From: Blautia faecicola
GTDB taxonomy: Bacteria > Bacillota > Clostridia > Lachnospirales > Lachnospiraceae
Reading direction: 5' to 3'
Assembly: GCF_004123145.1 (NCBI RefSeq)
Contig: NZ_SDKC01000001.1
Coordinates: forward strand, 2,189,501-2,253,500
Length of the DNA stretch: 64,000 nucleotides
How positions within the stretch are numbered: position 1 is the stretch's first letter; each line of letters starts with the position of its first letter. The notes under the pieces are model-generated. The model searched no databases and was not told the DNA's origin. It was given only the letters and a program-made list of their open reading frames with translations. Made by a program: the position numbers and the translations under genes. Of the stretch, positions 34,701 through 42,964 are shown one piece after another.

Positions 34701-35021
34701 GATCCCTTCTTCTGCAAGTTCAGAACAAAGATTCAGCCCTGACTGTCCTCCAAGATTCGGAAGAATCGCGTCCGGACGCTCTTTTGCGATGATCTGTTCC
34801 AGTCTCTCTACATTCAGTGGTTCGATATACGTGACATCTGCAATCCCCGGATCCGTCATGATCGTTGCCGGATTGGAGTTTACCAGTACAATCTCATATC
34901 CCAGCTGGCGCAGTGCTTTACACGCCTGTGTTCCGGAGTAGTCAAACTCACACGCCTGACCGATAATAATTGGACCGGAACCGATAATCAATACTTTGTG
35001 TACATCATTTCTCTTACTCAT
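31797..35021 (-). CDS. carB: Carbamoyl-phosphate synthase large subunit
   Basis: Makes carbamoyl phosphate from bicarbonate, ATP and ammonia for arginine and pyrimidine synthesis. The 1074-residue protein has the standard two homologous ATP-grasp halves (start IIGSGPIIIGQACEFDYSGTQ; second half ILGGGPNRIGQGIEFDYCC near residue 555) and a C-terminal MGS-like allosteric domain from ~930 (VLISVSDRDKGEVVEVAKRF). All sequence blocks look intact. The small subunit carA, usually directly upstream, is not within the window, so the glutaminase partner must lie elsewhere. Confidence 0.97.
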   Translation of the reverse strand: MSKRNDVHKVLIIGSGPIIIGQACEFDYSGTQACKALRQLGYEIVLVNSNPATIMTDPGIADVTYIEPLNVERLEQIIAKERPDAILPNLGGQSGLNLCSELAEEGILDKYGVKVIGVQVDAIQRGEDRIEFKKTMDRLGIEMARSDVAYSVDEALAIADRLGYPVVLRPAYTMGGAGGGLVYNVEELKTVCARGLQASLVGQVLVEESILGWEELELEVVRDSKNNMITVCFIENIDPIGVHTGDSFCSAPMLTISEEVQQELQRQAYKIVEEVEVIGGTNVQFAHDPVSGRIIVIEINPRTSRSSALASKATGFPIALVSAMLASGLNLDEIPCGKYGTLDKYVPDGDYVVIKFARWAFEKFKGVEDKLGTQMRAVGEVMSIGKTYKEAFQKAIRSLEIGQFGLGFAKDFHEKSKEELLKMLVEPNSQRQFIMYEALRKGATVDELFALTKIKHYFIEQMKELVEEEEALLANKGQVPAPEALKQAKLDGFSDKYLGQILEVPEEDIRNARIAQGVEEAWEGVHVSGTKDNAYYYSTYHCKDESPVSDNKNKIMILGGGPNRIGQGIEFDYCCVHAAMALKKAGFETIIVNCNPETVSTDYDTSDKLYFEPLTLEDVLSIYKKEQPLGVIAQFGGQTPLNLSADLEKYGVKILGTSPEVIDMAEDRDLFRAMMDKLGIPMPEAGMAVDVDEALAIAEKIGYPVMVRPSYVLGGRGMEVVYDPENLRIYMEAAEGVTPDRPILIDRFLRHATECEADAISDGNHAFVPAVMEHIELAGVHSGDSACIIPSKNISEENLKTIKEYTKKIAEEMHVRGLMNMQYAIEDGTVYVLEANPRASRTVPLVSKVCNISMVPLATQIITSEFSGAPSPLDGMKEKEIPYYGVKEAVFPFNMFPEVDPLLGPEMRSTGEVLGLADTVGEAFYKAQEATKSKLPLEGTVLISVSDRDKGEVVEVAKRFKEAGFAILATGHTKELIEQAGIEAERVFKRSEGRPDIYDVITNGKVQLVVNTPKGDEDGPDDSYVRKACIKSRVPYITTMAAALASADGILAEQKQEKNEVVSLQELHSRIREK

Positions 35022-35183
35022 CTTGTTCTCCCTTTTTCGCAGAATATGTTTCCATATTCCGTTTTTTCACGCAGGAAAGCTCCTGTCCCAGGACCCTTCC
35101 CTTTTGCATCAACATTTCCGTATTTTATTATACATGAGCCTTCGGTAAATTACTACTGTAAAGTGTGGTTTGCATCAAAAAAA

Positions 35184-35205
35184 CAACCCCTGTCTCCAGG
35201 AGTTG
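35184..35205 (-). terminator. Terminator between SurA-like gene and carB
   Basis: CAACCCCTG and CAGGAGTTG form a stem; T-run TTTTTTTG on the minus strand. It isolates carB from upstream transcription. Confidence 0.75.
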
Positions 35206-35236
35206 CCTTTTTCTTATCTTTACATCTGTCTGATTT

Positions 35237-35914
35237 TTAAATAGTTTTCACATCCTGCTCCGCGATCAGCTGATCCACCAGTTCTTCCCGTGCCTCATCC
35301 CACGTCTGAGCGGTCTCTCCATCGGAGCCAAGCTGTTCTTTGTACTCCTTTTCTTTATCCGCGAAATACTTTTCGATCTCCGCTGATGTTCTCGTCTCTT
35401 CGCGCATGTATTCCCAGTACTGATCTTCCCCGCCAAAGGAATCATACAATGCTTTCAGTATCTCCCCGTATTCCTTATTTTCTGGATCATCGATGCCCGC
35501 ATCCATGGCTTCCCGTTTCTCGCTGACGATCTGATCCAGTTCTGTATCACTGACTGTATACCCTGCCGCTTCCGCCGCAACCGCCAGTGTCTTTCTCCGA
35601 ACCAGCGCCTGAAATGCCTTTTCTTCCGAAGACTTTCCATCATCCGTCACCGAATCCTGTGCATCTTCCTCGCCCAGTGCGAAGCGCTTTTCATGATTTT
35701 CCATCTCCTGCTTCGTGATCTGAATATCTTTTCCAACCGCATACAGCTCATCCGATGTGTCCGTCTCTTTGTCCTGTTCCTGAATCATCTGCCCCAGCTC
35801 ATACGCCTGATTGCTGCTGTTTTTTGCTTCCTGACTGCGAGTCGCATAAACCGTTCCTGCACCCGCTATAACTACGATTCCGATTCCAAGCGCAACGAGT
35901 ATCTTTTTCTTCAT
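35237..35914 (-). CDS. SurA/PrsA N-terminal-domain-like membrane-anchored protein
   Basis: A 225-residue exported protein with an N-terminal anchor helix (~5-24, KILVALGIGIVVIAGAGTVYA) and a long charged helical part resembling the SurA_N chaperone fold: AVGKDIQITKQEMENHEKR, then ALVRRKTLAVAAEAAGYTVSDTEL. There is no PPIase parvulin domain. The ATG at 35914 is chosen because GGAGG lies 11 nt upstream; a GTG at 35926 is too close to that box. A chaperone-like role outside the membrane is inferred only from the fold. Confidence 0.75.
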   Translation of the reverse strand: MKKKILVALGIGIVVIAGAGTVYATRSQEAKNSSNQAYELGQMIQEQDKETDTSDELYAVGKDIQITKQEMENHEKRFALGEEDAQDSVTDDGKSSEEKAFQALVRRKTLAVAAEAAGYTVSDTELDQIVSEKREAMDAGIDDPENKEYGEILKALYDSFGGEDQYWEYMREETRTSAEIEKYFADKEKEYKEQLGSDGETAQTWDEAREELVDQLIAEQDVKTI

Positions 35915-36034
35915 TATTTTTTTCACCTCCTGCCATTATTTTCTTCGCTCGCTCTTTCATATCGTTTTTGTTATATGTATTATATCATATTTTTTTATTT
36001 TGGTCATTATAATTTCCATATCAACCAGTATATT

Positions 36035-37072
36035 TTATAATATTTCATTCAAGTTGCATAGCAACAGTAAATAAACGATTTCTCCTGCCGCCCCTCCCGC
36101 AACGATATAGAACACTTTCCGGTTTTTCCAGATCTTTTTCCAGATTTCGGGACTTATCTGTTGCATGTATTGGACAAATGCATGGTGTTCTGCCATCCAC
36201 AGTTTCCCCTGCTGCCATATCAGTATAATTCCACTCATAAGAGAACCCGAAAGCCCAAAGATCCACTGCCATATTTTTCCTAGATTCCTTTCCCTCTGTT
36301 CCTGCTGTTTTTCCAGATCTTCCGTATTCTGTACAGGAATTCCGGAAAGGGACAGTGTATCAATAACTTTTTCTGCTGCAGCTTCATTCACCACCTGAAT
36401 CCGATAATGATATACTTCCCGGTCAGTATGAGTTTCTCCCTGCAAGGTAGCTGTGGTATCTGTAACGTTTTCTCTGTTTTCTGTATCTGCCATTACTATT
36501 TCTTCGTATTTTTCTATATCCGTATACACAAAGACCTGAGATTTTTCCTGTTTTTCTTTTGGGCTGTTGATTCCATATATCCTTACTTTTTCCCCGTTGA
36601 TTTCCACAATCTGATACAACAGATCTTCCGGCGAATCTCTCTGAATCGCATGTTTTTTTGTATCCTTCAGCTGTTTTATTATACTCCCATCTACGACTGC
36701 CCATGCCATGGATGAATGGTTCCCCTGACTGTACGCCTCCGGAAATTGTGTCTGCAAATATTCCTGATCCGTTCCTGTCAGCGTGATTTCCGCTTCATAT
36801 CCATTCCACTCAAGCAGCTGTGAACTCTCTTCCCACACAGTTACCGCCTGTACCCCCTCCATATTCCGCAGAGTCCCCATCTGCTCCTGATATTCCTGCG
36901 AAATCTCACATAGAATATCCACAGCGGTCTTTTTCTGTTCATTCATGTTTTTCCCACAAACAACCAGCGCATTCAGGCAAAAAAATACCATACTCCAAAA
37001 CAGGCAGATGATGATTGCATCTTTTCGCCATACAATTTTTCCCGTATAACAGAGTATTTCTCTTCTATTCAT
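36035..37072 (-). CDS. FtsX/MacB-like membrane protein with extracytoplasmic domain
   Basis: A 345-residue protein with an N-terminal helix (~18-40), a ~220-residue extracytoplasmic domain (periplasmic-core-like, 45-265) and two C-terminal helices (~268-290 and ~320-342). This resembles a reduced MacB/FtsX permease. It overlaps the gene upstream by 8 bp and is last in the seven-gene run of the envelope module. It may be the mechanical or scaffold part of the ABC complex. No exact family recognised. Confidence 0.7.
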   Translation of the reverse strand: MNRREILCYTGKIVWRKDAIIICLFWSMVFFCLNALVVCGKNMNEQKKTAVDILCEISQEYQEQMGTLRNMEGVQAVTVWEESSQLLEWNGYEAEITLTGTDQEYLQTQFPEAYSQGNHSSMAWAVVDGSIIKQLKDTKKHAIQRDSPEDLLYQIVEINGEKVRIYGINSPKEKQEKSQVFVYTDIEKYEEIVMADTENRENVTDTTATLQGETHTDREVYHYRIQVVNEAAAEKVIDTLSLSGIPVQNTEDLEKQQEQRERNLGKIWQWIFGLSGSLMSGIILIWQQGKLWMAEHHAFVQYMQQISPEIWKKIWKNRKVFYIVAGGAAGEIVYLLLLCNLNEIL

Positions 37073-38600
37073 AAGACTGTCCCTGTTTTCTTCTGCGAAT
37101 CCAGCCCGGAAGAACTACTCCGACAATACCCAAACCGACAACTGCGGTTACTCCGATAAGAAACTGGCGACCGATCTTATTGCTTTCTTTTCCATTTTTA
37201 TCTGTATTTTTTTCTTCTATCTTTAATGGCTGGATCGTCAGTACAATATCGCTGGTTTCTTCATAGCTGTTGCCATCCTCGTCCTCATAAGTCAGAAGAA
37301 TTTTTCCACCTGTCCGTCCGTATCTTTTTTCTGGTGTCACTTCCCCTGCGTTTACCACACCTGCGAAAGCGTCCAATTCACCCGAAACAGCGGTTCCTCC
37401 CTCAATGTTTCCAAGGAAGAGACTCTTATCTGTCTGTAACCCAGGAACATCCACTGTGCATCTCGCATTATAAACCATTCCTCTTCCAACATTCACCAGC
37501 TGTACCGGTATCTGCAAACGGTCTCCTGCATTGACTTCTTCCGGAATCTGACCAATCTCCATCGTAAGTTCACTTTTTTGTTTAATCGTTATTTCTATTT
37601 GCCCGGTTGCGGTAAGTGTTACTGCGTCCGGATTATCATACGACAGTTCCAACGTCAGTTTATATCTTCCTGCTTCTGTCTTTTTATCTGTCTGGATCTC
37701 TACCGGAACTTCCAGTGTTTTTCCCGCACCAAGTTTTTCATAATATTGCGTATTCGCAGTATTTCCAAGCGAAATCCCATCCCCTTCACATCCTACTGTA
37801 ACGGTCATATTCTGCACATATTTCTTTTTATTCGTATTTTTAAGAATCACTTTCAAAGTCACGGAATCTCCCGCATAAATATGTTCCGGAATCTCTTTAC
37901 AGTCTGCCACGATCACTTTCGGTTCGGATGTCGCTTTTTCCTCTTTATTTTCTCCTCCCGCTACAACGGCGGCAGCAACATCCCCTCCTCCTGCAATTTC
38001 TGCTGCCGGCACGGTACTGTCTGTCTCCTCTGAAATACCACTCGTATCAGAAGGTGTCGGTTCCGGCGTTGCTGTTGGCGTGATTTCTGCCGTTTTTTCA
38101 TCATTGATCTGTACATACACCGTAAAATTTTGTTCTATTTCCTGTTTTTCCAATTGCAATGCCGTTTTTATATGTACCGGATAAGCACCATTTCTCCTGT
38201 CACTTTTTAGCTTTAATACAAATTTTATCAGAAAGACTTCTCTCGTCTGATCGCTATCATTGATTTTTTCTTCTGTCTTTCGAAATGTCTTCTGATAATT
38301 CTGAAATATAAACGGTGCTGTATTCTGATCTCCAAGATCCAGCGATGCAGTTATCGTATTCACTTCATTTTTCCCATTCCACAGCAGTGGAAGAATCACA
38401 GACACACACTCTCCACTTACTTCCGGTTCATAACCATCCTGGTACGCTTTTTCCATATCCTCGTACCGGTTTTCATTGTCCAGTCTCAGTTTTTCATTCT
38501 GCGCTGTCGGCTCTGGCTCTGCTGCCACCGCTCCCCATGTCTGCATGGGAAACAGTAAAAGCAACAGCAGACACAGTACTTTTCTTATGTTTCGCCTCAT
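37065..38600 (-). CDS. Secreted, membrane-anchored protein with Ig-like (CARDB/NEW3-type) domains
   Basis: 511 residues: signal peptide (1-27, LCLLLLLLFPMQTWG), an N-terminal region, a Pro/Thr linker (~175-205), at least two beta-sandwich repeats of CARDB/NEW3 type (~230-335 and ~340-455; phrases VTLKVILKNTN and LQIPVQLVNVG) and a C-terminal membrane helix (~478-498) with a basic tail. Such S-layer-like proteins often serve as adhesion or complex-binding arms beside ABC transporters. It overlaps neighbours on both sides by 4 and 8 bp, so it is part of the operon. Confidence 0.8.
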   Translation of the reverse strand: MRRNIRKVLCLLLLLLFPMQTWGAVAAEPEPTAQNEKLRLDNENRYEDMEKAYQDGYEPEVSGECVSVILPLLWNGKNEVNTITASLDLGDQNTAPFIFQNYQKTFRKTEEKINDSDQTREVFLIKFVLKLKSDRRNGAYPVHIKTALQLEKQEIEQNFTVYVQINDEKTAEITPTATPEPTPSDTSGISEETDSTVPAAEIAGGGDVAAAVVAGGENKEEKATSEPKVIVADCKEIPEHIYAGDSVTLKVILKNTNKKKYVQNMTVTVGCEGDGISLGNTANTQYYEKLGAGKTLEVPVEIQTDKKTEAGRYKLTLELSYDNPDAVTLTATGQIEITIKQKSELTMEIGQIPEEVNAGDRLQIPVQLVNVGRGMVYNARCTVDVPGLQTDKSLFLGNIEGGTAVSGELDAFAGVVNAGEVTPEKRYGRTGGKILLTYEDEDGNSYEETSDIVLTIQPLKIEEKNTDKNGKESNKIGRQFLIGVTAVVGLGIVGVVLPGWIRRRKQGQSYE

Positions 38601-39229
38601 CCTTTTTCCTCCCGTGTGTTATGGATTTCCAGAAGATGTCCGTTCTGTATCTCACAGATTCTGTCAAAGCACAAAATATCTTCCCATAAATTTCCAAATG
38701 CCGCAAAAGCCATGCCCGAATCTGCCAGCCGCCCGGAAATCCAGGTTCCATACTTTTTACGTTCTTCTTCTGTCATTTTACTGATGCCATCTCCTGCCAG
38801 CAATATTTCCGGCTCTGTAGAAAGTGCTGCGATGCTTAGTAAAACGACTTTTTCATATGCCGTAAGATTTTTCACATATATCATTCGTTTTTCCCACAAT
38901 GTACTCGCTTTAACCACCGGTTTTATCTGTTCCCACGCCTGCTTTCTCTCATACCCTTGCGTAAGCAACGGCAGCAACAGATAATCCATTGCTCTCATAC
39001 GCTCCAGATCCGGAAATTGCTCCGGTATGATACCCGCACGTGATATTCTGCATGTTCCTTCCTGCGCTGCCGTTACTCCCGAAGCTACCAGAAACATCTG
39101 CCTGATATCTTCCTGGATTTTCCCCCTGATCAGCACTTTCTCTTTCTTGTGAACCGAAAAATCCACATGATCCAGAATCAGCCGATATCCACGTTCCCAT
39201 CGGGTAATCTTACACATTTCCAGACACAT
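38597..39229 (-). CDS. Catalytically dead ABC ATPase paralogue
   Basis: A ~210-residue protein that follows the ABC ATPase fold but has lost its catalytic residues. The Walker A position reads RGKIQEDI instead of GxxGxGKS/T, the signature position reads LTAYEK, the Walker B position reads EILLAGDG with Gly in place of the catalytic Glu, and no switch His follows. ATG 39229 with AGAAGG 9 nt upstream is the best start. It lies directly after the intact ATPase gene and likely pairs with it as a degenerate half-site, or acts as a regulatory subunit. Confidence 0.75.
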   Translation of the reverse strand: MCLEMCKITRWERGYRLILDHVDFSVHKKEKVLIRGKIQEDIRQMFLVASGVTAAQEGTCRISRAGIIPEQFPDLERMRAMDYLLLPLLTQGYERKQAWEQIKPVVKASTLWEKRMIYVKNLTAYEKVVLLSIAALSTEPEILLAGDGISKMTEEERKKYGTWISGRLADSGMAFAAFGNLWEDILCFDRICEIQNGHLLEIHNTREEKG

Positions 39230-39230
39230 T

Positions 39231-39896
39231 TCATCCATCCTTCTCACCCGCTCTTTCCCGGATACATGTCATCGTTCCCGCATCCATTTCGCATACCGTA
39301 TCACACAGTACATCGATATCATTCTGACTGTGACTGGATAACAAAATCGTTTTTCTCTCACTTTTCAGGCTCAGAATCAGTTCGTGCATCTGCTTTACCC
39401 CTTTTTTATCCAGTCCGTTAAACGGCTCATCCAGAATCAGAATGGAGGGATCTTCCATTACCGCCTGTGCAATTCCCAGTCTTTGCCGCATACCGAGTGA
39501 ATATTTGGATACCGGTTTTTTCAGTTTCGGATCCAGTCCTACGGTTAGAAGTACTTCCTGGATTCTTTCTTTTCCAATTTTATGTTGTAATGACGCCAGG
39601 ATCTCCAGATTTTTCATGCCGGTAAGATTGGGCAAAAATCCGGGTGTTTCGATAATCACACCAATATCCTCCGGAAAATCCACATCTTTCCCGATTTCTT
39701 TATAGTTCACCAGAATTTTTCCACTGGAGGGATTCAGAAAACCGCAGATACATTTCATCAGTACCGTTTTCCCGCTTCCGTTATTTCCCACGATCCCATA
39801 AATTTTCCCTTCCTGAAACTCAAAACTGACATCTTTTAATACCTGTTCTTCGGAAAATTGTTTTGAAACATGTTCCAGTTTAATCACCGTACGCAT
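39231..39896 (-). CDS. ABC transporter ATPase (BcrA-like)
   Basis: Active-looking ATPase of 221 residues with Walker A GNNGSGKT (37-44), signature SLGMRQ (133-138), Walker B ILILDEP (152-158) and a switch His in LLSSHSQ. It resembles the short ATPases of lantibiotic-immunity and bacitracin exporters (BcrA/NatA group). 13 bp separate it from the permease upstream, and its end adjoins the dead paralogue. It probably drives the two six-helix permeases. Confidence 0.92.
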   Translation of the reverse strand: MRTVIKLEHVSKQFSEEQVLKDVSFEFQEGKIYGIVGNNGSGKTVLMKCICGFLNPSSGKILVNYKEIGKDVDFPEDIGVIIETPGFLPNLTGMKNLEILASLQHKIGKERIQEVLLTVGLDPKLKKPVSKYSLGMRQRLGIAQAVMEDPSILILDEPFNGLDKKGVKQMHELILSLKSERKTILLSSHSQNDIDVLCDTVCEMDAGTMTCIRERAGEKDG

Positions 39897-39909
39897 TCTT
39901 TTCCTCCTG

Positions 39910-40809
39910 TTACTCTTCCGTCCCTCTGAATTGAAAATTATATCTCTTCATCTGTCTTGTACTCAAAAACACCAGAATCGTCAGTATGCTGCCAAAAATC
40001 AAAAAAGTTTCTTTCAGGCTTGGAAGATTATCATATCCGAAATTATGCATCGAATAGGTTGCCTGATTCAACGGTGAAATCCATCCTACAATTACCCTTG
40101 CTTTATAATAAAATTCATCTGGAAGTTTCAACAATGTTTTCAGATTATCCGGATTCAGCAAAAGCCCATATGCACTGAACGTCAATGCACTGATAACCCC
40201 TGCCAGCTGCCCCTTCCACAGTGTAAAAAACATCTGCAAAAACATTAGTACCAATGCATACAGTAACAGCAGAACAAAGATACAGCACATCGTCTGGTAT
40301 GGTCTGCTCATTTCCAGTGTTTTTACTGCTGCAGGAATTCCCAGTGTTTCTCCTTTTTCCGAATATGCCAGCATTGCTGCTGTATAACTCCATGTATTTT
40401 TGGGAAAAAGATATTTCATACACAGTATTCCTGTAGAACCCAGGATAAACATGAGATAACATACACAGGCTCCCACAATATACAAAAACTGCCCTGCAAT
40501 CCATATCTTTCTGTTTTCACGGATCAGGAAAAACGGCGTTGCTGTCGTAATAAAGGGAAGGTCACCGAACAGCAGCAAAAATAACATGGACCCAAGCAAA
40601 ATAGAATTGCCATCACCAAACGTCCATATAAACGGCTCCACCAACTGCATGGTTGTCTCCTGTTCCCTGGCAAACAGAACTAATTTATCTGTCAGCATAA
40701 AACATAAAATAAACGCCAGCAAAAATGCTGCAATCACGCGCATATTTTTCTTCCACATTCGAAAATTATAACCGGCTGTAACAAGTATCATTCTGCTGAT
40801 CCTACGCAT
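39910..40809 (-). CDS. ABC-2-type permease subunit
   Basis: A 299-residue integral membrane protein with about six helices and an N-terminal basic MRRISRMILVTAGYNFRMWKKN. The pattern (short cytoplasmic N-terminus, large first loop, paired helices) fits ABC-2 exporter permeases. Its start overlaps the stop of the other permease gene by 8 bp. With the ATPase it would form an exporter; the cargo is not evident. Confidence 0.78.
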   Translation of the reverse strand: MRRISRMILVTAGYNFRMWKKNMRVIAAFLLAFILCFMLTDKLVLFAREQETTMQLVEPFIWTFGDGNSILLGSMLFLLLFGDLPFITTATPFFLIRENRKIWIAGQFLYIVGACVCYLMFILGSTGILCMKYLFPKNTWSYTAAMLAYSEKGETLGIPAAVKTLEMSRPYQTMCCIFVLLLLYALVLMFLQMFFTLWKGQLAGVISALTFSAYGLLLNPDNLKTLLKLPDEFYYKARVIVGWISPLNQATYSMHNFGYDNLPSLKETFLIFGSILTILVFLSTRQMKRYNFQFRGTEE

Positions 40810-41554
40810 ATCCTATTCTCCTTCTCGCTGCATCCGCAAAAGCATATCCTGCAATCCCGGTCAGAAACAAAAGCCAGAAAAAGACAGACCAGCCATGCAA
40901 TGGCCAGTCTGCCTGTACCACCAGCCAATCCGGCGGATAAAACACCCGACATTCCGGGAAATATCGCTCACATAAAATAATCAGCAGATATTCACTCATA
41001 AATGGCGCAAGCCATGCCATGTATCGATGATTCACCAACGTTGAAATCCACATTCCAATTTCTGCTTCCAGTGCTCCAAAAGCAAAAAACTGACACAACA
41101 TCTGTCCATATTTCCCCCAAAAATTCTGTATAATCCTCCATGAAAATCCTTTTTCCATCGGCAGAAAAACCATCCATGTACACAAAATAAAAGCCACTGT
41201 CCCTGCTACCAGAATACTTCCACCTGCAACTGCATTTGTGATTGCTTTTGACATTATGTATTTTTTTCGTTCTTTTCGAACCAGTACAAATTTATAAATA
41301 CCACTTTTATATTCATCCACAAATCCGGTCGCATACGGTACCGTGCACAACAGGGGAAAATACAACCGAATCCCATCGCCCGTCAGAACTTTCAAAATAT
41401 AACTTTCCATCCATCCTGCACTCAGTTTCCTGCCACTTCTCAGCACCTCTGCCACCATTTCCAGATTGGTTACGGTGAGAAATATCACAGTAAGAAAAGT
41501 TCCCAGGTACAGCCATTGTTTTCGAAATGCTCTTTTTCTATCATACGGTAACAT
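40802..41554 (-). CDS. ABC-2-type permease subunit
   Basis: A 250-residue membrane protein, about six helices, with the charged start MLPYDRKRAFRKQW and a conserved-looking YKSGIYKFVLVRKERKKYI segment between helices 2 and 3, as in lantibiotic-immunity permeases of the EfG/BcrB type. It lies 13 bp after the lipoprotein gene and overlaps the second permease, so the two probably form a heterodimer. Confidence 0.78.
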   Translation of the reverse strand: MLPYDRKRAFRKQWLYLGTFLTVIFLTVTNLEMVAEVLRSGRKLSAGWMESYILKVLTGDGIRLYFPLLCTVPYATGFVDEYKSGIYKFVLVRKERKKYIMSKAITNAVAGGSILVAGTVAFILCTWMVFLPMEKGFSWRIIQNFWGKYGQMLCQFFAFGALEAEIGMWISTLVNHRYMAWLAPFMSEYLLIILCERYFPECRVFYPPDWLVVQADWPLHGWSVFFWLLFLTGIAGYAFADAARRRIGYA

Positions 41555-41567
41555 TCATTTTCTCCGT

Positions 41568-42947
41568 TTAATATCCGAGGGATGTATTGATTACACTCCC
41601 ATCAATCCCATTTATCATCAAAAACTGCTGTTTTCCCCAATCTTCACCATCCACACGAAGTGTTCCGGAAAACGACCATGCTGGAACCATAAGAAAATCT
41701 TCCGTGTTGCTTTTTTCTTTGATTCTGAAAAGCCCTTCTGTGATTTCAGATATTTCAATCTGAATCTTTCCTGTCTCCGTTGCATCCAAATCCAGAAATG
41801 CAGATTCTGTAAACTGTGCCTGTGCCTGTTTTTTGAATGTCTGATAAATCTCCTCAAAATCCATCGTTTCTACATTTTCATTTTCTATCTGTACCACATC
41901 CATCGGAGATATCAGTTCCACACTCGTCAGTACACCGTTTTCAAATCCAATACTCAGGGATGAATAATAATAATTTGCCGCATACAGATCTTCTGCTTTC
42001 AGATCAATCAGCGGTCCCTGAAATGCCGTAATACTTTCATAAGACGGTGTGTAGGTTACCATTACATTTTGTATGTTTTCTGCTTCCGATGCTTTATATT
42101 CCGCATATTTCCAGTTTTCCATTCCCAGCTGATTTTTTATCTCATCTGCCTGTTTTACCGCTTCTTCTTTGGATAATGTTCCTGTTTCTTCTTTGATCCA
42201 TTCCTGTTCATCTTCATACAGGAACCATTGTGTATTTAACCGATAGTCATTCTCTTCTCTGTTATCCACTTCCACCATCGCCTGATGTCCGTTCACGGTT
42301 GCCTGCGCGATCAGCTGACTGGTTTTGTCAAGTCCTTCATAATTTGCATCACCGGATTTGGGCATTGGCAGGTCATCATAATAGCCATATGGATGAAATT
42401 CCCATGTACACGGAATTTTTTCATCGGCATCGCTGGCTGACGCATATTGTTTTTCGTATTCTTTGATTTCTTCTTCCAGCTCCTTTTTTATCCGGTCTGC
42501 CTCTTCCTGGCTTCCATAATCCTCCAGAAGTTTATCCTGATCACTTATGCGTTCTTTCAGTTGGAGAATCCTGTCTTCTATCTCTGTCTTACTTTTTTCT
42601 CCAGGTTCATATGCCGTTGCACCCTCAAACAGCACATCCGCCCACCGCTTTGCCTCTTCTTCCGTAATCAGATGCGGTTTTACTCTCACCACCGGTTTGT
42701 TTCCTTCCAGTCCCGTAACACTCGCATCCACAGATACCTCTATTTTTCCTCCATCTGCCTGAAACTGATCCGTATATTTTTCCGGTACTGATGCGTCACT
42801 GTCTTTCTTATTTTCTCCCTGAATCGCCTGTTCCAGTTTTCCCTCATTTTTATTAACCACAATGTCTTCTGTCGGGTTTTCGGCACAGCCGGTAAGCGCA
42901 AGGCAAATCGGGAACGCTAACCAAAATATATATTTATTTTTTTTCAT
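41568..42947 (-). CDS. DUF6034-type lipoprotein
   Basis: A 459-residue lipoprotein: signal peptide ending in the lipobox ALTGC (Cys21), then a long soluble region. Coiled coil ~115-160 (ILQLKERISDQDKLLEDYG). Features such as LITEEEAKRWADVLFEG match the DUF6034 lipoproteins of Lachnospiraceae, whose function is unknown. The start follows a GGAGA box. It heads the ABC operon and could be its extracytoplasmic substrate or sensor protein. The 3' copy of a 17-bp inverted repeat lies 18-34 bp before the start. Confidence 0.8.
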   Translation of the reverse strand: MKKNKYIFWLAFPICLALTGCAENPTEDIVVNKNEGKLEQAIQGENKKDSDASVPEKYTDQFQADGGKIEVSVDASVTGLEGNKPVVRVKPHLITEEEAKRWADVLFEGATAYEPGEKSKTEIEDRILQLKERISDQDKLLEDYGSQEEADRIKKELEEEIKEYEKQYASASDADEKIPCTWEFHPYGYYDDLPMPKSGDANYEGLDKTSQLIAQATVNGHQAMVEVDNREENDYRLNTQWFLYEDEQEWIKEETGTLSKEEAVKQADEIKNQLGMENWKYAEYKASEAENIQNVMVTYTPSYESITAFQGPLIDLKAEDLYAANYYYSSLSIGFENGVLTSVELISPMDVVQIENENVETMDFEEIYQTFKKQAQAQFTESAFLDLDATETGKIQIEISEITEGLFRIKEKSNTEDFLMVPAWSFSGTLRVDGEDWGKQQFLMINGIDGSVINTSLGY

Positions 42948-42964
42948 ATAGTCTCCAATTTATT

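Noticed and set aside
32679-34742. Long plus-strand frames (up to 360 codons) opposite carB
   Set aside because: Antisense shadows of the well-supported carB gene; amino-acid content is typical of reversed coding DNA.
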